Shown: positions 36,507 through 46,224 of the stretch, piece after piece
Position numbering within the stretch: the stretch's first letter is position 1
How the letters are laid out: the number at the start of each line of letters is the position of its first letter
The notes under the pieces: generated by a model
Told to the model about the DNA's origin: nothing
Databases searched by the model: none
Seen by the model: only the letters and a program-made list of their open reading frames with translations
DNA from: Gnetum montanum
Taxonomy: Eukaryota; Streptophyta; Gnetopsida; Gnetales; Gnetaceae
NCBI GenBank assembly: GCA_015680685.1
Contig: MNCI01011957.1
Location: 363,971 to 427,970, forward strand
Length of the DNA stretch: 64,000 nt
Reading direction: 5' to 3'
Program-made: the position numbers and the translations under genes

Positions 36507-37715
36507 CTAAATGTAATACCGCTTCAGATACACATGGTTTGCAGGGTTCGGTAGTTCATGGCCGTTGACGTCTGCTAGTCTGAAAGCCCCGTTGCCATAT
36601 GCGTCGACCACCAAGAAATGGCCTTCCCAATTCGCTGAAAATTTGCCTGCTGGCTCACACACGGCTTTAAAGACTAGGTCTCCTTTCTTGATCGGGCGCT
36701 GCTGAAGGTTGTGGCGGTGTTTCTGGCGCTGCTTGTCCTGATATTTTTCAATCGTGTCAAGAGCCTGTATCTGCTTCTCCTCCACTGAATCCAGATCCGT
36801 GATTCGAGACTCGGTGTGTTGAGCCTCATTTATAACCGCGGAGAGGACTATTCTCAAAGAAGGAATTTGCAACTCGAGAGGCAACACTGCTTCAGATCCG
36901 TAAACCAGGCTATAGGGCATACTACCTGTAGTTATCCTACATGTAGTACGGTACGCCCATAGCACATAGAGGATTTTATCATGCCATCGTCTCTTGTTAC
37001 TATCGAGCATTTTCTTGAGCAGATTGATGACTATCTTGTTTGATGTTTCAGCTTGACCATTCGCCTGCGGGTAATAGGGGGAGGAAAAAGACTGTCTAAT
37101 GCCTAGGTTATCACAGAAGGACTTGGTTTCTGCGCTACTAAACTGTGGCCCATTGTCGGTCACAATAGTCATCGGGAGACCAAATCGGGTTACTATGTTG
37201 TCCAAGATAAAATGGCAGACCTATTGGGATGTGATTTTCCATAGGGGGATAGCTTCTACCCACTTCATAAAATACTCAGTAGCGGTAATAATGAAGCTAT
37301 GCCCTGCAAAAGATTTTGGCGTGATGGGTCCTATGATGTCCAGTCCCCATCATTGAAATGGCCATGTTATCTGCGTTGTATGCACTTCTGTGGGTGACAC
37401 GTGGATAAGGTTTGCATGACGCTAACACGTGTCACAAGTTTTGACTTTTGTCAGGTAGTATTTTTCCATGCGTGCCCAGTAGTATCCTAAACGATGGATT
37501 TTAAGGGCCATAGCCCGTGGTGCTACGTGGCCGCCGCATAGTCCCTCGTGAACTTCGCCGACTATGTGTTGCGCTTGGTCTTTGTCAACGCAGGTAAGCA
37601 ATACGCCATCGAAGGAGCATCTACAGAGAGTGTTGTCTCCGACGATGACGTATTGCCTAGCCTGCTTACGGATTGCATCTTTCTGTGCGCATGTTACTGC
37701 AGATGGTAGCTCACC
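36507..37715 (-). pseudogene. Tat integrase (H2C2 finger, DDE core, C-terminal domain)
   Basis: The continuation of pol after an in-frame TAG at 37,716-37,718. The zinc finger reads HEGLCGGHVAP...CDTC (about 37,540-37,425). The core has GLDIIGPI (first D), IVTDNGPQFSS (second D, near 37,155) and PQANGQAETSNK (E, near 37,050). The C-terminal SH3-like part has KKGDLVFKAV, NWEGHFLVVDAYGNGAFRL and ends LKRYY. All three catalytic residues are kept. Three further in-frame stops at 37,422-37,424 (TAG), 37,350-37,352 (TGA) and 37,221-37,223 (TAG) kill it; the reading frame is otherwise unbroken, so decay is recent and by point changes only. Confidence 0.85.
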
Positions 37716-39114
37716 CTATAAAAGATAAGTTTTGATATTATCGTACCATTCAAGCGTGCTTTCCTCGAGCAGAGAGGAGATTTGCGCTGCCCGAATGATA
37801 GGATCTGTGTAGTCTGTAATCAATGCAGGGTAGGTGTTAAACAGGTGTGAAGACACGTGTAAAGCTAGGGTGGCCAGTGCATCGGCCAGCGTGTTGTCAG
37901 TTCGTGGGACGTGTTGGGCGTCGAAGGTCGTAAATCGTCTCAGAAGATCTTTAGCCTGATCGCAGTAGGGTTGCAAATGTACAGCCTTGCAGGTGTAGAC
38001 TCCAGTGATTTGATTTATGACAAGCATCGAATCGTCCCTAATCGCCAGGTGTTGAACATCTAGCTCACCGGCAGTTAGTAATCCCCTGAGGAGCCCCTCG
38101 TACTCTGCCACATTGTTCGTACAAGGGAAGGTCAAGCGATAAGCGTGTAGACACACATCCTTAGGTGATAGCATGATCACAGTGGCTGCACTGCCACCTT
38201 TGGCAGTTGAAGCTCCATCAAAGTATAATGTTGCTTCGAGGCCTGTTGAGACAGGGCTTAGACTATGTACGCATTCGTCCGGGAACTCTGGCTCTATCGT
38301 GGCTTGGTTGTTAACCGGTGATGTTACTAGCTGGTCGGCTATCGCCTGGCCCTTCGTGGAAGATTGGCCAACATAGTGCAGATCAAATTCTGCGGTGATA
38401 GCTTTCCAGCGAGCGATCCTACTGCTTTCGTACAAATTATGCGTAATGGCTCTAAGGATGTTGTTTTTACAGATGACGTTAACTTGACTATGAAAAAGAT
38501 AATGCCTACATTTCTTAAGCGTAAAAACTAATGCTAAGCAATAACGCTCGATGTCATTGTATCTCGTTTCGTACGCACATAGAGCATGACTCAAGTAGTA
38601 GATGGGCACTTCCGACCCATCATCCCTTTTTTGACAAAGTAACGTTGTTATTGCTACGTCCGAAGTAGCGAGGTAAATGAAAAAAAGAAAATCCCTTTGT
38701 GGCGGGAAAACCGTCGGAAAATGTTGCAGTTCTTGTTTTAAACTATCAAACGCACGTTGGCAATCGTCGGTCCATTCAAAATTAACCCCCTTTTTCAGCA
38801 AGTGTTGCATAGGGTGTAATTTATCAGTTAACCTCGAAATGAACCGGCGGATAAACTGTAAGCGTCCCTGCAACCCGCGTAATTGCTTGAGGTCTGTGGG
38901 AGGTGTTAAGCCGACAATGGCTTTGACCTTATCAGGGTCAACTCGTATGCTGGTTTCCGATACCACAAACCCAAGCATGTGTCCGGTTTTAACTCCGAAT
39001 ACGCACTTCTTTGGGTTAAGCCGGAGCTCGTATGTGGAACATCTTTTAAGGACTAACTCCAGGTCCTCTGAATGATTTTCCGACTTCAAAGACTTGACAG
39101 CTATGTCGTCTACA
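37716..39114 (-). pseudogene. Tat RT C-terminal part, RNase H and archaeal-type RNase H
   Basis: The frame enters from the N gap at VDDIAVKSLKSENH, the tail of the RT catalytic YVDD motif (about 39,113-39,070), then RLNPKKCVFGV and LGF in the RT thumb. A Gypsy-type RNase H follows (FFIYLATSDVAIT..., ETRYNDIERYCLALVF, CRHYLF). A second, archaeal-type RNase H comes next, with LYFDGASTAKGGSAA, NNVAEYEGLLRGL, AIRDDSMLVINQI and RTDNTLADALATLA, so the D-E-D-D set is present. The double RNase H is diagnostic for Tat. The frame is open for over 450 codons to TAG at 37,716. The first RNase H lacks some usual residues (CKNN where TD is common), as expected once the second takes over. Confidence 0.85.
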
Positions 39115-39376
39115 NNNNNNNNNNNNNNNNNNNNNNNNNNNNNNNNNNNNNNNNNNNNNNNNNNNNNNNNNNNNNNNNNNNNNNNNNNNNNNNNNNNNNN
39201 NNNNNNNNNNNNNNNNNNNNNNNNNNNNNNNNNNNNNNNNNNNNNNNNNNNNNNNNNNNNNNNNNNNNNNNNNNNNNNNNNNNNNNNNNNNNNNNNNNNN
39301 NNNNNNNNNNNNNNNNNNNNNNNNNNNNNNNNNNNNNNNNNNNNNNNNNNNNNNNNNNNNNNNNNNNNNNNNNNNN
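39115..39376. other. Assembly gap (262 Ns)
   Basis: A run of N that removes most of the fingers and palm of the Tat reverse transcriptase. About 130 residues would normally separate the flanking motifs, more than 262 bases can hold, so the gap length is probably not accurate. Confidence 0.9.
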
Positions 39377-39846
39377 TCTGGTTTGATTTTGCGTGCCTTT
39401 TGCCTAACCGCTTTAATCTGTGGGTCTAGGATAATGTTATGCTGGATTAACCTAGGATCTAACCCAGGCATATCCTCGTATGACCATGCAAAGATAGTAA
39501 TGTTGTCTTGCAGGACCCATTTTATAGCGTTGTGCGTTTTTTCGTCTAACAAAGAACTGACTTTGAGTGTTTTAGTCTCATCCTTATGTGTAACGATAGG
39601 GACCTCACTGAGGGGCTCCTCGGTTATGTCTCCAGCCTCCAAGTCTAGCGTGCACGTTGACTGTTCTGGCCATTATGGGGACGTCTTCGATGCAGCTATG
39701 GCTACGCTTTCTAAAGGGAGGTTAACGTCTACTAGCGTGGAGTCAAACTGTCTAATTAAGTTCCCGTATGGGCCTGTCAAAGTTAAGGGTGCTGAAACTG
39801 TGGCGTCCATTCTCCGTCTGTCCCGCAAAATCGGCAAGTGCGTAAA
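39377..39846 (-). pseudogene. Tat protease-RT linker and start of RT
   Basis: Minus-strand frame with FAWSYEDMPGLDPRLIQHNI and VRQKARKIKP just before the gap, the classic start of the RT region in Tat-type pol. Upstream the same frame runs through LTLTGPYGNLIRQFDSTL near 39,780-39,725 with one TAA at 39,673-39,675 (one step from CAA). The frame fades by about 39,846, where the antisense gene territory begins. Confidence 0.75.
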
Positions 39847-40213
39847 TGGTTAGGAGACAAGTGACGTGATGTCACCAAACGTGGAAGGCTAACTGAATTT
39901 TGAATATTATAGACGAGCTGTAATCAATGTAACCCGATTACGAGGAAATAAGATGCGGTAGTTTAACGTCATTTCGAACAGCGGTGCATGCGACATCAAC
40001 CACATTAATATCTGGATTTTTGAATTCCGTTTCAGGAAAGTCCCGCTTAAATCTGATACCAAGTCAGCGATTCTCACATACAAATAGGCGGTTTTCTGGT
40101 TAGAACGGGCTGTTGGTTACTATGCATTCAAATTCGCAGGTATTTTTCTAGCAAGAGCAAGGAGAGCAGAAGATTTGAAGGTGTAAAGCTGTGCGAGTGG
40201 CGAAGCTGTGATC
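39847..40213 (+). other. Upstream region of the antisense gene
   Basis: 367 bp between the pol frame and the ATG of the spliced plus-strand gene. No coding on either strand. It must hold the promoter if the gene is expressed from within the element; I see no confident TATA box. Confidence 0.4.
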
Positions 40214-40602
40214 ATGGCGCCTAAGACGAAGAAGAAAAACACTAAGTTGGCTAAAATTGACGAGGTACAAGAGAACCTGGTGCATGTTCAACAGGCCGTG
40301 GTCGAAGTGCGTAACCCGACACCTTTGAACCGGTAGGTCATTCTTTGCATGCTCGTGCTATTTTGGCGTTTGTGCTATACAGCGTTCTTCGTGTAAATGA
40401 GGGTTTCGGGTTATGGACCTTGCGTTTCAGCGAGGGTTTGGACATGGTTGCGTTTATCGCCATTGTCAGAGACAGACCTTGCGCTATTACAAGGGTTTGG
40501 GCGATTTCCTCATAGAGGGCTAAGCAAGATTTGTAATGTTTCTGTATTAATGATGTAACTGTGAATTTAGGCGTTGAGTTATGTAGCATGTTTTCTGTAC
40601 AG

Positions 40603-41446
40603 TGTCATGCTAAAGCCTATTCTGATCATGTTAAACCTCATTGGGGTTTTGTGCTGGGTGAACCCCATCGTCCCCAATGTCCCTCCTCCTCACACACGAG
40701 TGCAGGGGAAGGCCATCTGGTTCCGGAAGGGGGCGCTGGAGTTTCTGCAGTTTTTGCTGCGCAACTTCAGCATCATTGTCTGGTCTAATGTGACTGGTGA
40801 TGTTGCCGGTGCCATTTTAGAGCACCTGTTGGCGGGGTCTGCGCAGGGGATTCTAGCTTACTTGACAGACGGGGCCATCGACATGGGCCATCCTGAGGAC
40901 CAAGCGCTCAGTGCCCGAGGTCTGAGGAGTTTACACTGGATCTAGGGCATGGCCCGTTTCAGCTGTTATCATGCGTATAACATGCTGTTCATGGCTCGAC
41001 ATGTGTCGACATACTTCCAGAATCCACAAGGCACGGTGTACTACGCGGGCGGGTAAGCAAATTTTGGCTAACTATATTGTCTTTATTGTTGCTATAATGT
41101 TTGTTATTAATGTGAAGTGTAAGAGAAGTCTATGTGCAAAGTGTAAGTTAAGCCTACGCTGTATGGTACAGGTTTTTTATACATGACAACAGGTTAATTG
41201 GCGATGGCGATACGTTGGCCTGGGCCGAAACGGCAATAATGGCGTTTACCGCGACCAACAACGTGCGTGCCGGTGTTATCGGGAAAATTGGCCATGAGAT
41301 GCGTGAGTATCACACCCGCTACGAGCGCCCTTTTAAGACTTGCCAGAAACTCGGGTGGCTGCACGATGACTGGACCTCAGATCCACCCCTTACGATGGAG
41401 GATGTAGAGAGGGACCTGCCACCATTCCCTTTGCCCTTCGAACCTG
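40603..41446 (+). other. HAD/FCP1-like phosphatase-type domain (exons 2-3 of the antisense gene)
   Basis: Exon 2 reads KPILIMLNLIGVLCWVNP, then AIWFRKGALEFLQFLLRNFS and IIVWSNVTGDVAGAILEHLL. Plant NLI-interacting-factor/SCP-like phosphatases have the same layout: [L]-D-[LI]-N-G-[VL]-L, then a [FW]-x-R-x3-x-[DE]-F-L-x-F segment, then [IV]-W-S-S...-I-x2-[FL]-L. The nucleophile aspartate of D-x-D/N-G is Asn here (AAC, one G-to-A step from GAC). Exon 3 gives GGFFIHDNRLIGDGD, which could be the metal-binding D-D/N motif. So the fold is plausible but catalysis is unlikely in this copy. A TAG at 40,943-40,945 splits exon 2. Confidence 0.6.
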
Positions 41447-41543
41447 GTAAGGCCGCTGCGTGTTCTAGTGTTATGCATGTAGTTGTGAGTCATGGACATT
41501 ATGTAATAGTGTTTCTATATGACTTGCGTTTTATGCTTTTCAG

Positions 41544-42583
41544 TCAGGGAATCCCGGGAGATTACCCTTACGATTTCCGGTCGCGAGGCGAGGGATGTCC
41601 TCTTTCACTACGGCGATATTAAGGAGGCACAGCGTTGGCTCGGCCACTCGACGGCCCCAGTTGCAGTGACCACCAAAATCCAGGCCGCGGGGCTAATGCA
41701 CCTGTTTTTGGCTGCGACCCCTGATGTCCCCGCCAGCGAAATGATAGCCCTGGTCAACTCCTTCAACGAGAAGGCGGATCGTTTTAACACGCGTGTGCAT
41801 AACGTGCGCGTAAACTTCGATATTGACGCTCAGCTCTTCTCGGACCTGTTTGGCATCCCCTCGAACGGCCTTCTCGTAAAGGTGAAGGCCAAGAAGAGCG
41901 CTAGAGTCGAGGAGTTTCTGAAGGAGTGGGTGAGGATCCCTAAAGAGACCAAGGGGTTTCCTTGTGAGAAATTTGAGATGGGGATTGCCAAGACACTTTA
42001 TCCCCTTTTTCGAGCCCGGGCCTTCCCCAAAACCCTCTCGCAGGTGAAGTTCTTTTCAGTAGAATAGACCCGTATCATGCGAGAAGTCCTGGAAGAGGGA
42101 GCCCAGTTCGATTGGGCGAGCCATCTTGCCAAGGGACTGCACAGTGAAATGGTCAAGCTTCGCAAGAAGCTCGAGTCCCGCTTCAATGTGCATTATGCCT
42201 TTTCATAGCTTGCCTCCGGCGGTTTGCTGAGTTTCTGGTCGTTCAGAGGAATGGGGTCTGGGTATAGCAAGACCGAGACCAGCTATCTAGACCTTGGATT
42301 GCCCACATTCTCATCACTACCCGTGGGCAGGATCCGCCGGAAGGGATCGGGGAGTCGTTGTCTGTAACGACTAAAGGCTTGACGGCACCCCTAGTGCGAG
42401 GTCTCGACAGCGTAGGCGGGATAATGCCTACCTACACCGGTGACGCTTCGCCGGGGAAACGCCTGGTGGAGGAAATTGTGGAACCGGCAGCTCGGCAGAA
42501 GAGGCTCCGCCTAATCGAAGCCCCTAGGGGTGATGCAGGCCAAACTATTGGGATCAAGGTGCAGCGGAATAAGCCTCCACCTG
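41544..42583 (+). other. Accessory-ORF-like domain (exon 4 of the antisense gene)
   Basis: A helical N-terminal part (AQRWLGHSTAPVAVTTKIQA, MHLFLAATPDVPASEMIALV) is followed by NVRVNFDIDAQLFSDLFGIP (about 41,800-41,860), then REVLEEGAQFDWASHLAKGL near 42,080-42,140. This pattern of a short beta element, a helix ending in [LF]-x-[IL]-P, and later a 'WA.HL' helix recalls the plant 'putative transposon protein' domain and the SYSVKAITEVLNVP block of accessory ORF copies B-D. Similarity is by pattern, not by high identity. Stops at 42,065-42,067 and 42,265-42,267 and a frame change near 42,200 interrupt it. Confidence 0.4.
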
Positions 42584-42663
42584 GTAAGTGTGAAAGGATT
42601 GTATACGCAATGCTTTACTTAGATGATCTGGCATTATATGCTAACGTATAGTGGTGTAAACAG

Positions 42664-44361
42664 TAAAAATGACAGGGCAATTGACCCCTGAGATAGGGGC
42701 GATGATACTAAGCCGTGGGGAGGGGGCCTCAATTTTGGAAGAAGAGGCCTCAGCTGTTAATATGAGCCGTGTGCAGGTTCCAGTGCGTGAGGCGGCCCCA
42801 GCTGCTAGCGGAAGCCGCGTACAGGCTGGAGTGCATGAGGAGGCCCCAGCCACTAGAACCAGCAACGCACAGACTCCAGTGCGTGAAAGGGAAAAAGATA
42901 CGGAAGATATTGATGAGATCGCCACTGTCACTGGCAGAGGTAATGAGTGTGTTAGCGTATTTGCAAAATCTGTTAACAGAGGGAGTGTCTAACCAAATTA
43001 CCCTATAGGGGAAGAAGATGCCTCAACGTCTGCTGTTGTGAGCAAAATGTGGAGAGACTTCCCCGATAAATTTGCCTTCATGGAAGGCGTCGTCAGCAAC
43101 ATGATCGAGCGTCTGGAATGCGTCGAACCTGGCGCTGGTAAGTTATAGCTGTAACGAAGTTACGACATAATGTCTTAGTAATGTGTCATCCATATTGATG
43201 CTTGTTTTCTGTTAGGAGCTCACCTCCAATGGGATCCCGCGGAGCCCATTGATCTGGACACAGCGGAACCCCCATCTGATGGGGCAGTCGTGCCACACCA
43301 CATTTATGAGGAAATGCGTAAATGTGCATTACGCTCGACGCGCTCCGTATGGGAAAGTAGGAACGTTAATGAAAACCTATGGAAAAGGCTGCAACGGTCG
43401 GAACAGAGGGTTGAATCCTTGACCAAGGAAGTCGAGGACCTAAGGGCACGGTACGAATTCCTATAGGCTCGAGTGACGGGGGATGAAGATTGGCGTACCG
43501 CTGTTATTGATCACTCCTGTTATTGGACAGCCATCAAGAATAGCGTACAGACTAGTCGGGCGTTAGTAGAGCAGAGAATGCAAATTGAACTCCTAGCTCA
43601 GAAAAGCCGGGACTGGAGAGACTACTGCGCCAGTGTACAGGAATGGGGGTAGAAGGAGAAGGACCACAAGTATGTATATAAAAGGGAAAGCGCCGCTTAT
43701 AGAAAATGCTACTGCGATTCCGCCGTTAAAGCTCGATCCCTGGAGGTCTTTGTGGACACCATCGAAGCGTCCGAAGCTTTCAAGAACTTCAAAGAGCAGG
43801 TGATTGTAACTGCGTCCCCAGAGAGGGCAATGGTTTTCCCTGGGAATCAGGCTTCAATACCTACTTTCTTCCCAGATCCACCCCGCTGGAGTAGCATGGA
43901 AAAAGGGAAGGTGAAAGCTGGAGCTGCGTTGGACGAGGATGTGTGGCCAGACCTGACAGAGGACGAGATTATGCAGCGCTTGTGGGCTGGTTTGGACAAA
44001 CTTCCCTTTGCCGCGGAAGTAGGGCCGTCGCGAGTAAGTTTACGCATGACTTAGTCAAAAAATTTTCTGACTAGCGTCGTCTATTCTAATTTTTGATGTT
44101 ATTTGGTTTTAGGTACCAGAAGAAGGTAGAGAAAATACGCCAGCTGAAGGGCTGGGAGAGGAAACTATGGAAGCAGAGACGGAATGCAACGATGAAGAGC
44201 GTCCTCCTGTGGAGCCAGTGCCGGAACGAGAGCCTCATGAAAGGGCAGCCATTCTTGGAAGCATAATTCCCAGAAATGATGGCCCACTGGAGGACGACCT
44301 TTTGGGGCTAGATTCAGAGTTAAGAGATACCGGTGATAGTGGTAGTAGGGGGAATGCGTAA
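42664..44361 (+). other. Repeat, coiled-coil and acidic tail (exons 5-8 of the antisense gene)
   Basis: Exon 5 has three imperfect copies of a roughly 22-residue unit (SRVQVPVREAAPA, SRVQAGVHEEAPA, SNAQTPVRERE). Exons 6-7 contain FMEGVVSNMIERLECVEPGA and LWKRLQRSEQRVESLTKEVE, a clear heptad pattern. Exon 7 ends in a conserved-looking block (LDEDVWPDLTEDEIMQRLWA). Exon 8 is rich in Glu and Pro (EPVPEREPHERAA). TAG stops at 43,464-43,466 and 43,650-43,652 each replace what was probably CAG. The overall plan, domain then linker then coiled coil, parallels the Athila-like accessory ORFs. Confidence 0.55.
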
Positions 44362-44557
44362 TTATTATTTACACAAAATTTTGTTAATGTTGAGTGTGGT
44401 ATCATGTTACGAATGACTAGAAAAACATGTTATAAAACCTGGTGGATGCTTTGCATATCAATTACATATATTTTCTTTTGTTTTTTATGTTTCGTCGATA
44501 GAGTGCGAGTGTAACTATTGAAAATTTGACGTAAGTAATAATGATAGAGCGTAATTC

Positions 44558-44870
44558 CTAGTTTAAGGTCATTGCGGGCCAGAAGCGTAAAGTAAGGAAA
44601 GCGTAAATGGTGGTACCGCATCTTCTTGTGTAACTAGTTTACGGCCGTTGCGGGCCAGAGGATAACTGCGTAAATGATAATAAATAATCCTGCATTACTA
44701 GTTTAAGGCCGTTGTGGGCCAGCTGGGTAATGTAAAGAAAGTGTAAATGATGATCGTAGATAACTCCGGATAACTAGTTTAAGGTCGTTGCGGGCCAACT
44801 GCGTAACTACGCATAACAGTATGAAGAGATTGATTTTGTATAACTAGTTTAAGGCCGTTGCGGGCCGGAA
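44558..44870. repeat. Five-unit repeat downstream of the antisense gene
   Basis: CTAGTTTAAGGCCGTTGCGG followed by GCC occurs at about 44,558, 44,634, 44,698, 44,774 and 44,844 (spacing 64-76 bp), with GCGTAA words in the spacers. The core matches the 3' UTR array core (AGTTTTACGTCGTAGCGGAC) at about 15 of 21 positions in the same orientation. Confidence 0.7.
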
Positions 44871-45049
44871 GCGTAAATTGTAACAAAAATGTAATGGTGT
44901 ATGAATGTGCGAAGTAATGCGAAAGCGTAACTAACGTGGGTGCGATAAAACACGCAAGAAAAAGTGCAAAGCGTAAACACAGAAAGCAAATATAGCGTAA
45001 AAGTATGTTGAAACAAACAAAAGAAGCTGCTAAGCGGGGAGTATGCTAA

Positions 45050-45056
45050 CTTACAC
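45050..45056 (-). promoter_or_regulatory. Candidate splice donor after the Tat protease
   Basis: Minus strand CTCGT|GTAAGTTAG is a near-ideal plant 5' splice site, with its G at 45,054. It lies 34 bases past the protease stop. Ogre elements splice out an intron at this place, between protease and RT. A matching in-frame acceptor near 39,850 could not be fixed. Confidence 0.35.
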
Positions 45057-45087
45057 GAGAATGATGATACACGCAGAAAACCATTGT

Positions 45088-46224
45088 TCAACAGTCGACA
45101 CACAATTTTCTCTTAATAGCCTTCACGTTGAGCGCTGCGTAAGGGCGAGGAGGCTTATGGTTTGACTCCTCTATGCTGTCATCCGGAAATGGCAGGTCGG
45201 CCCAGGCTAGACCATCGTCATTGTTGTCATTATATTTAGGGGCTTGGATATGGGACTGATCGTCAGTTGTTTCGATCTCCGAACCCCGTTCTTCTTCAAT
45301 GTTGTTGACGGTCCTAGAGGTGACCTCATTGCCGCGTATGATAACCTCCCCTCCGGCGTAGGGCAGGTGTATCTCTTGATGTATCGGCGATGAGACCGCC
45401 CTCAGCTGGGCTAACCACGACCTCCCTAAGATTGAGTTGAAGCCGGGCATCTCCTCGACGACTAAGAATGTGGCTTCCGTTGGGAATTGATCCCCCGCCA
45501 CAAACTCAATACGTACCGTCCCCTTGACTTGAACCCATGCTCCGTTGAACGATTTCACGCAGGCTGTCGTCGTGGGAGTGATCTGATTGAACAATCCCAA
45601 CCTATCCACAATGGAATAGGGAACGACGTTAGCAGCTGCACCATCATCCACGTGTACCCTCCGGATCCGGTACTGGCCGACTCGAATGGTAATGAACATA
45701 GGCTCAGTTGTTACTTGACCTTTCTCTGGGTCGTCTTTGACAGACTTGTCCCAGAAGGTCAAAGAGGTAGGCTTGAGTTGTTCAGTTTCGGAAGGAAACA
45801 TGATAGCGTGTATCGCTTCCTCTTCTGCTGGTAGGTTGGCATCCACTAATATGGATGTCAACATGCGTACCATAGCCTCACGATGTTCTCGAGAAGTCAT
45901 CAGTAAGTCGTACAGGCTCAGTGTTGTGTTCTTTTGTTTAAGAGCTTGTTTGACCTGTGTGAATGCGTCGAGGAGGTCCTTCTCTCGACCGGGTTGTTTA
46001 TCCCCCTTGTCCTCCTCCATTCGGCCCAAGAGACGGATCTCTCGAGGCGGAGCGGTGTCAGTGGGAGGGTCGTTCTTTTTCCTGCCAAGAGAAGGTGGCC
46101 GCGTTTCTGTACCTTTAGCCTGCTTCTGAGGCATGGACAAAGGCACGGAGGCCAGGGGCTTGGGCTTAGGGAAGCCGAGCGTAAGGTGGTCTTTTGTTGC
46201 GTTAATTGAAATGCCCTCCTCCTT
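45088..46224 (-). pseudogene. Tat aspartic protease and gag-protease linker
   Basis: The frame is open for about 380 codons from the TGA at 46,225. The protease core is RRVHVDDGAAANVVPYSIV (active-site aspartate in D-D-G-A), then CVKSFNGAWVQVKGTVRIEF, FLVVEEMPGFNSILGRSWL (flap and I-L-G-R block) and PYAGGEVIIRGN. This matches Tat proteases, where D-G-G or D-D-G replaces D-T-G. It ends ...KRKLCVDC then TGA (45,088-45,090), which could be the natural end or a changed CGA. It would process gag-pol. Confidence 0.8.

Larger units (their letters stand above)
40214..44361 (+). pseudogene. Eight-exon antisense cargo gene inside the Tat element
   Basis: It runs opposite to gag-pol. Exons: 40,214-40,332, 40,603-41,052, 41,172-41,446, 41,544-42,583, 42,664-42,939, 43,009-43,137, 43,216-44,033, 44,113-44,361 (TAA). 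All seven introns (69-270 bp) are GT...AG and their phases (2, 2, 1, 1, 1, 1, 0) match across every junction, which chance would not give. The product is about 1,118 residues: a basic start (MAPKTKKKN), a HAD/FCP1-like domain (exons 2-3), an accessory-ORF-like domain (exon 4), Ala/Pro-rich repeats (exon 5), a coiled coil (exons 6-7) and an acidic tail (exon 8). In-frame TAGs at 40,943, 42,065, 42,265, 43,464 and 43,650 and a one-base loss near 42,200 make this copy inactive. It may be captured host DNA or a lineage-specific additional ORF. Function unknown. Confidence 0.75.
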
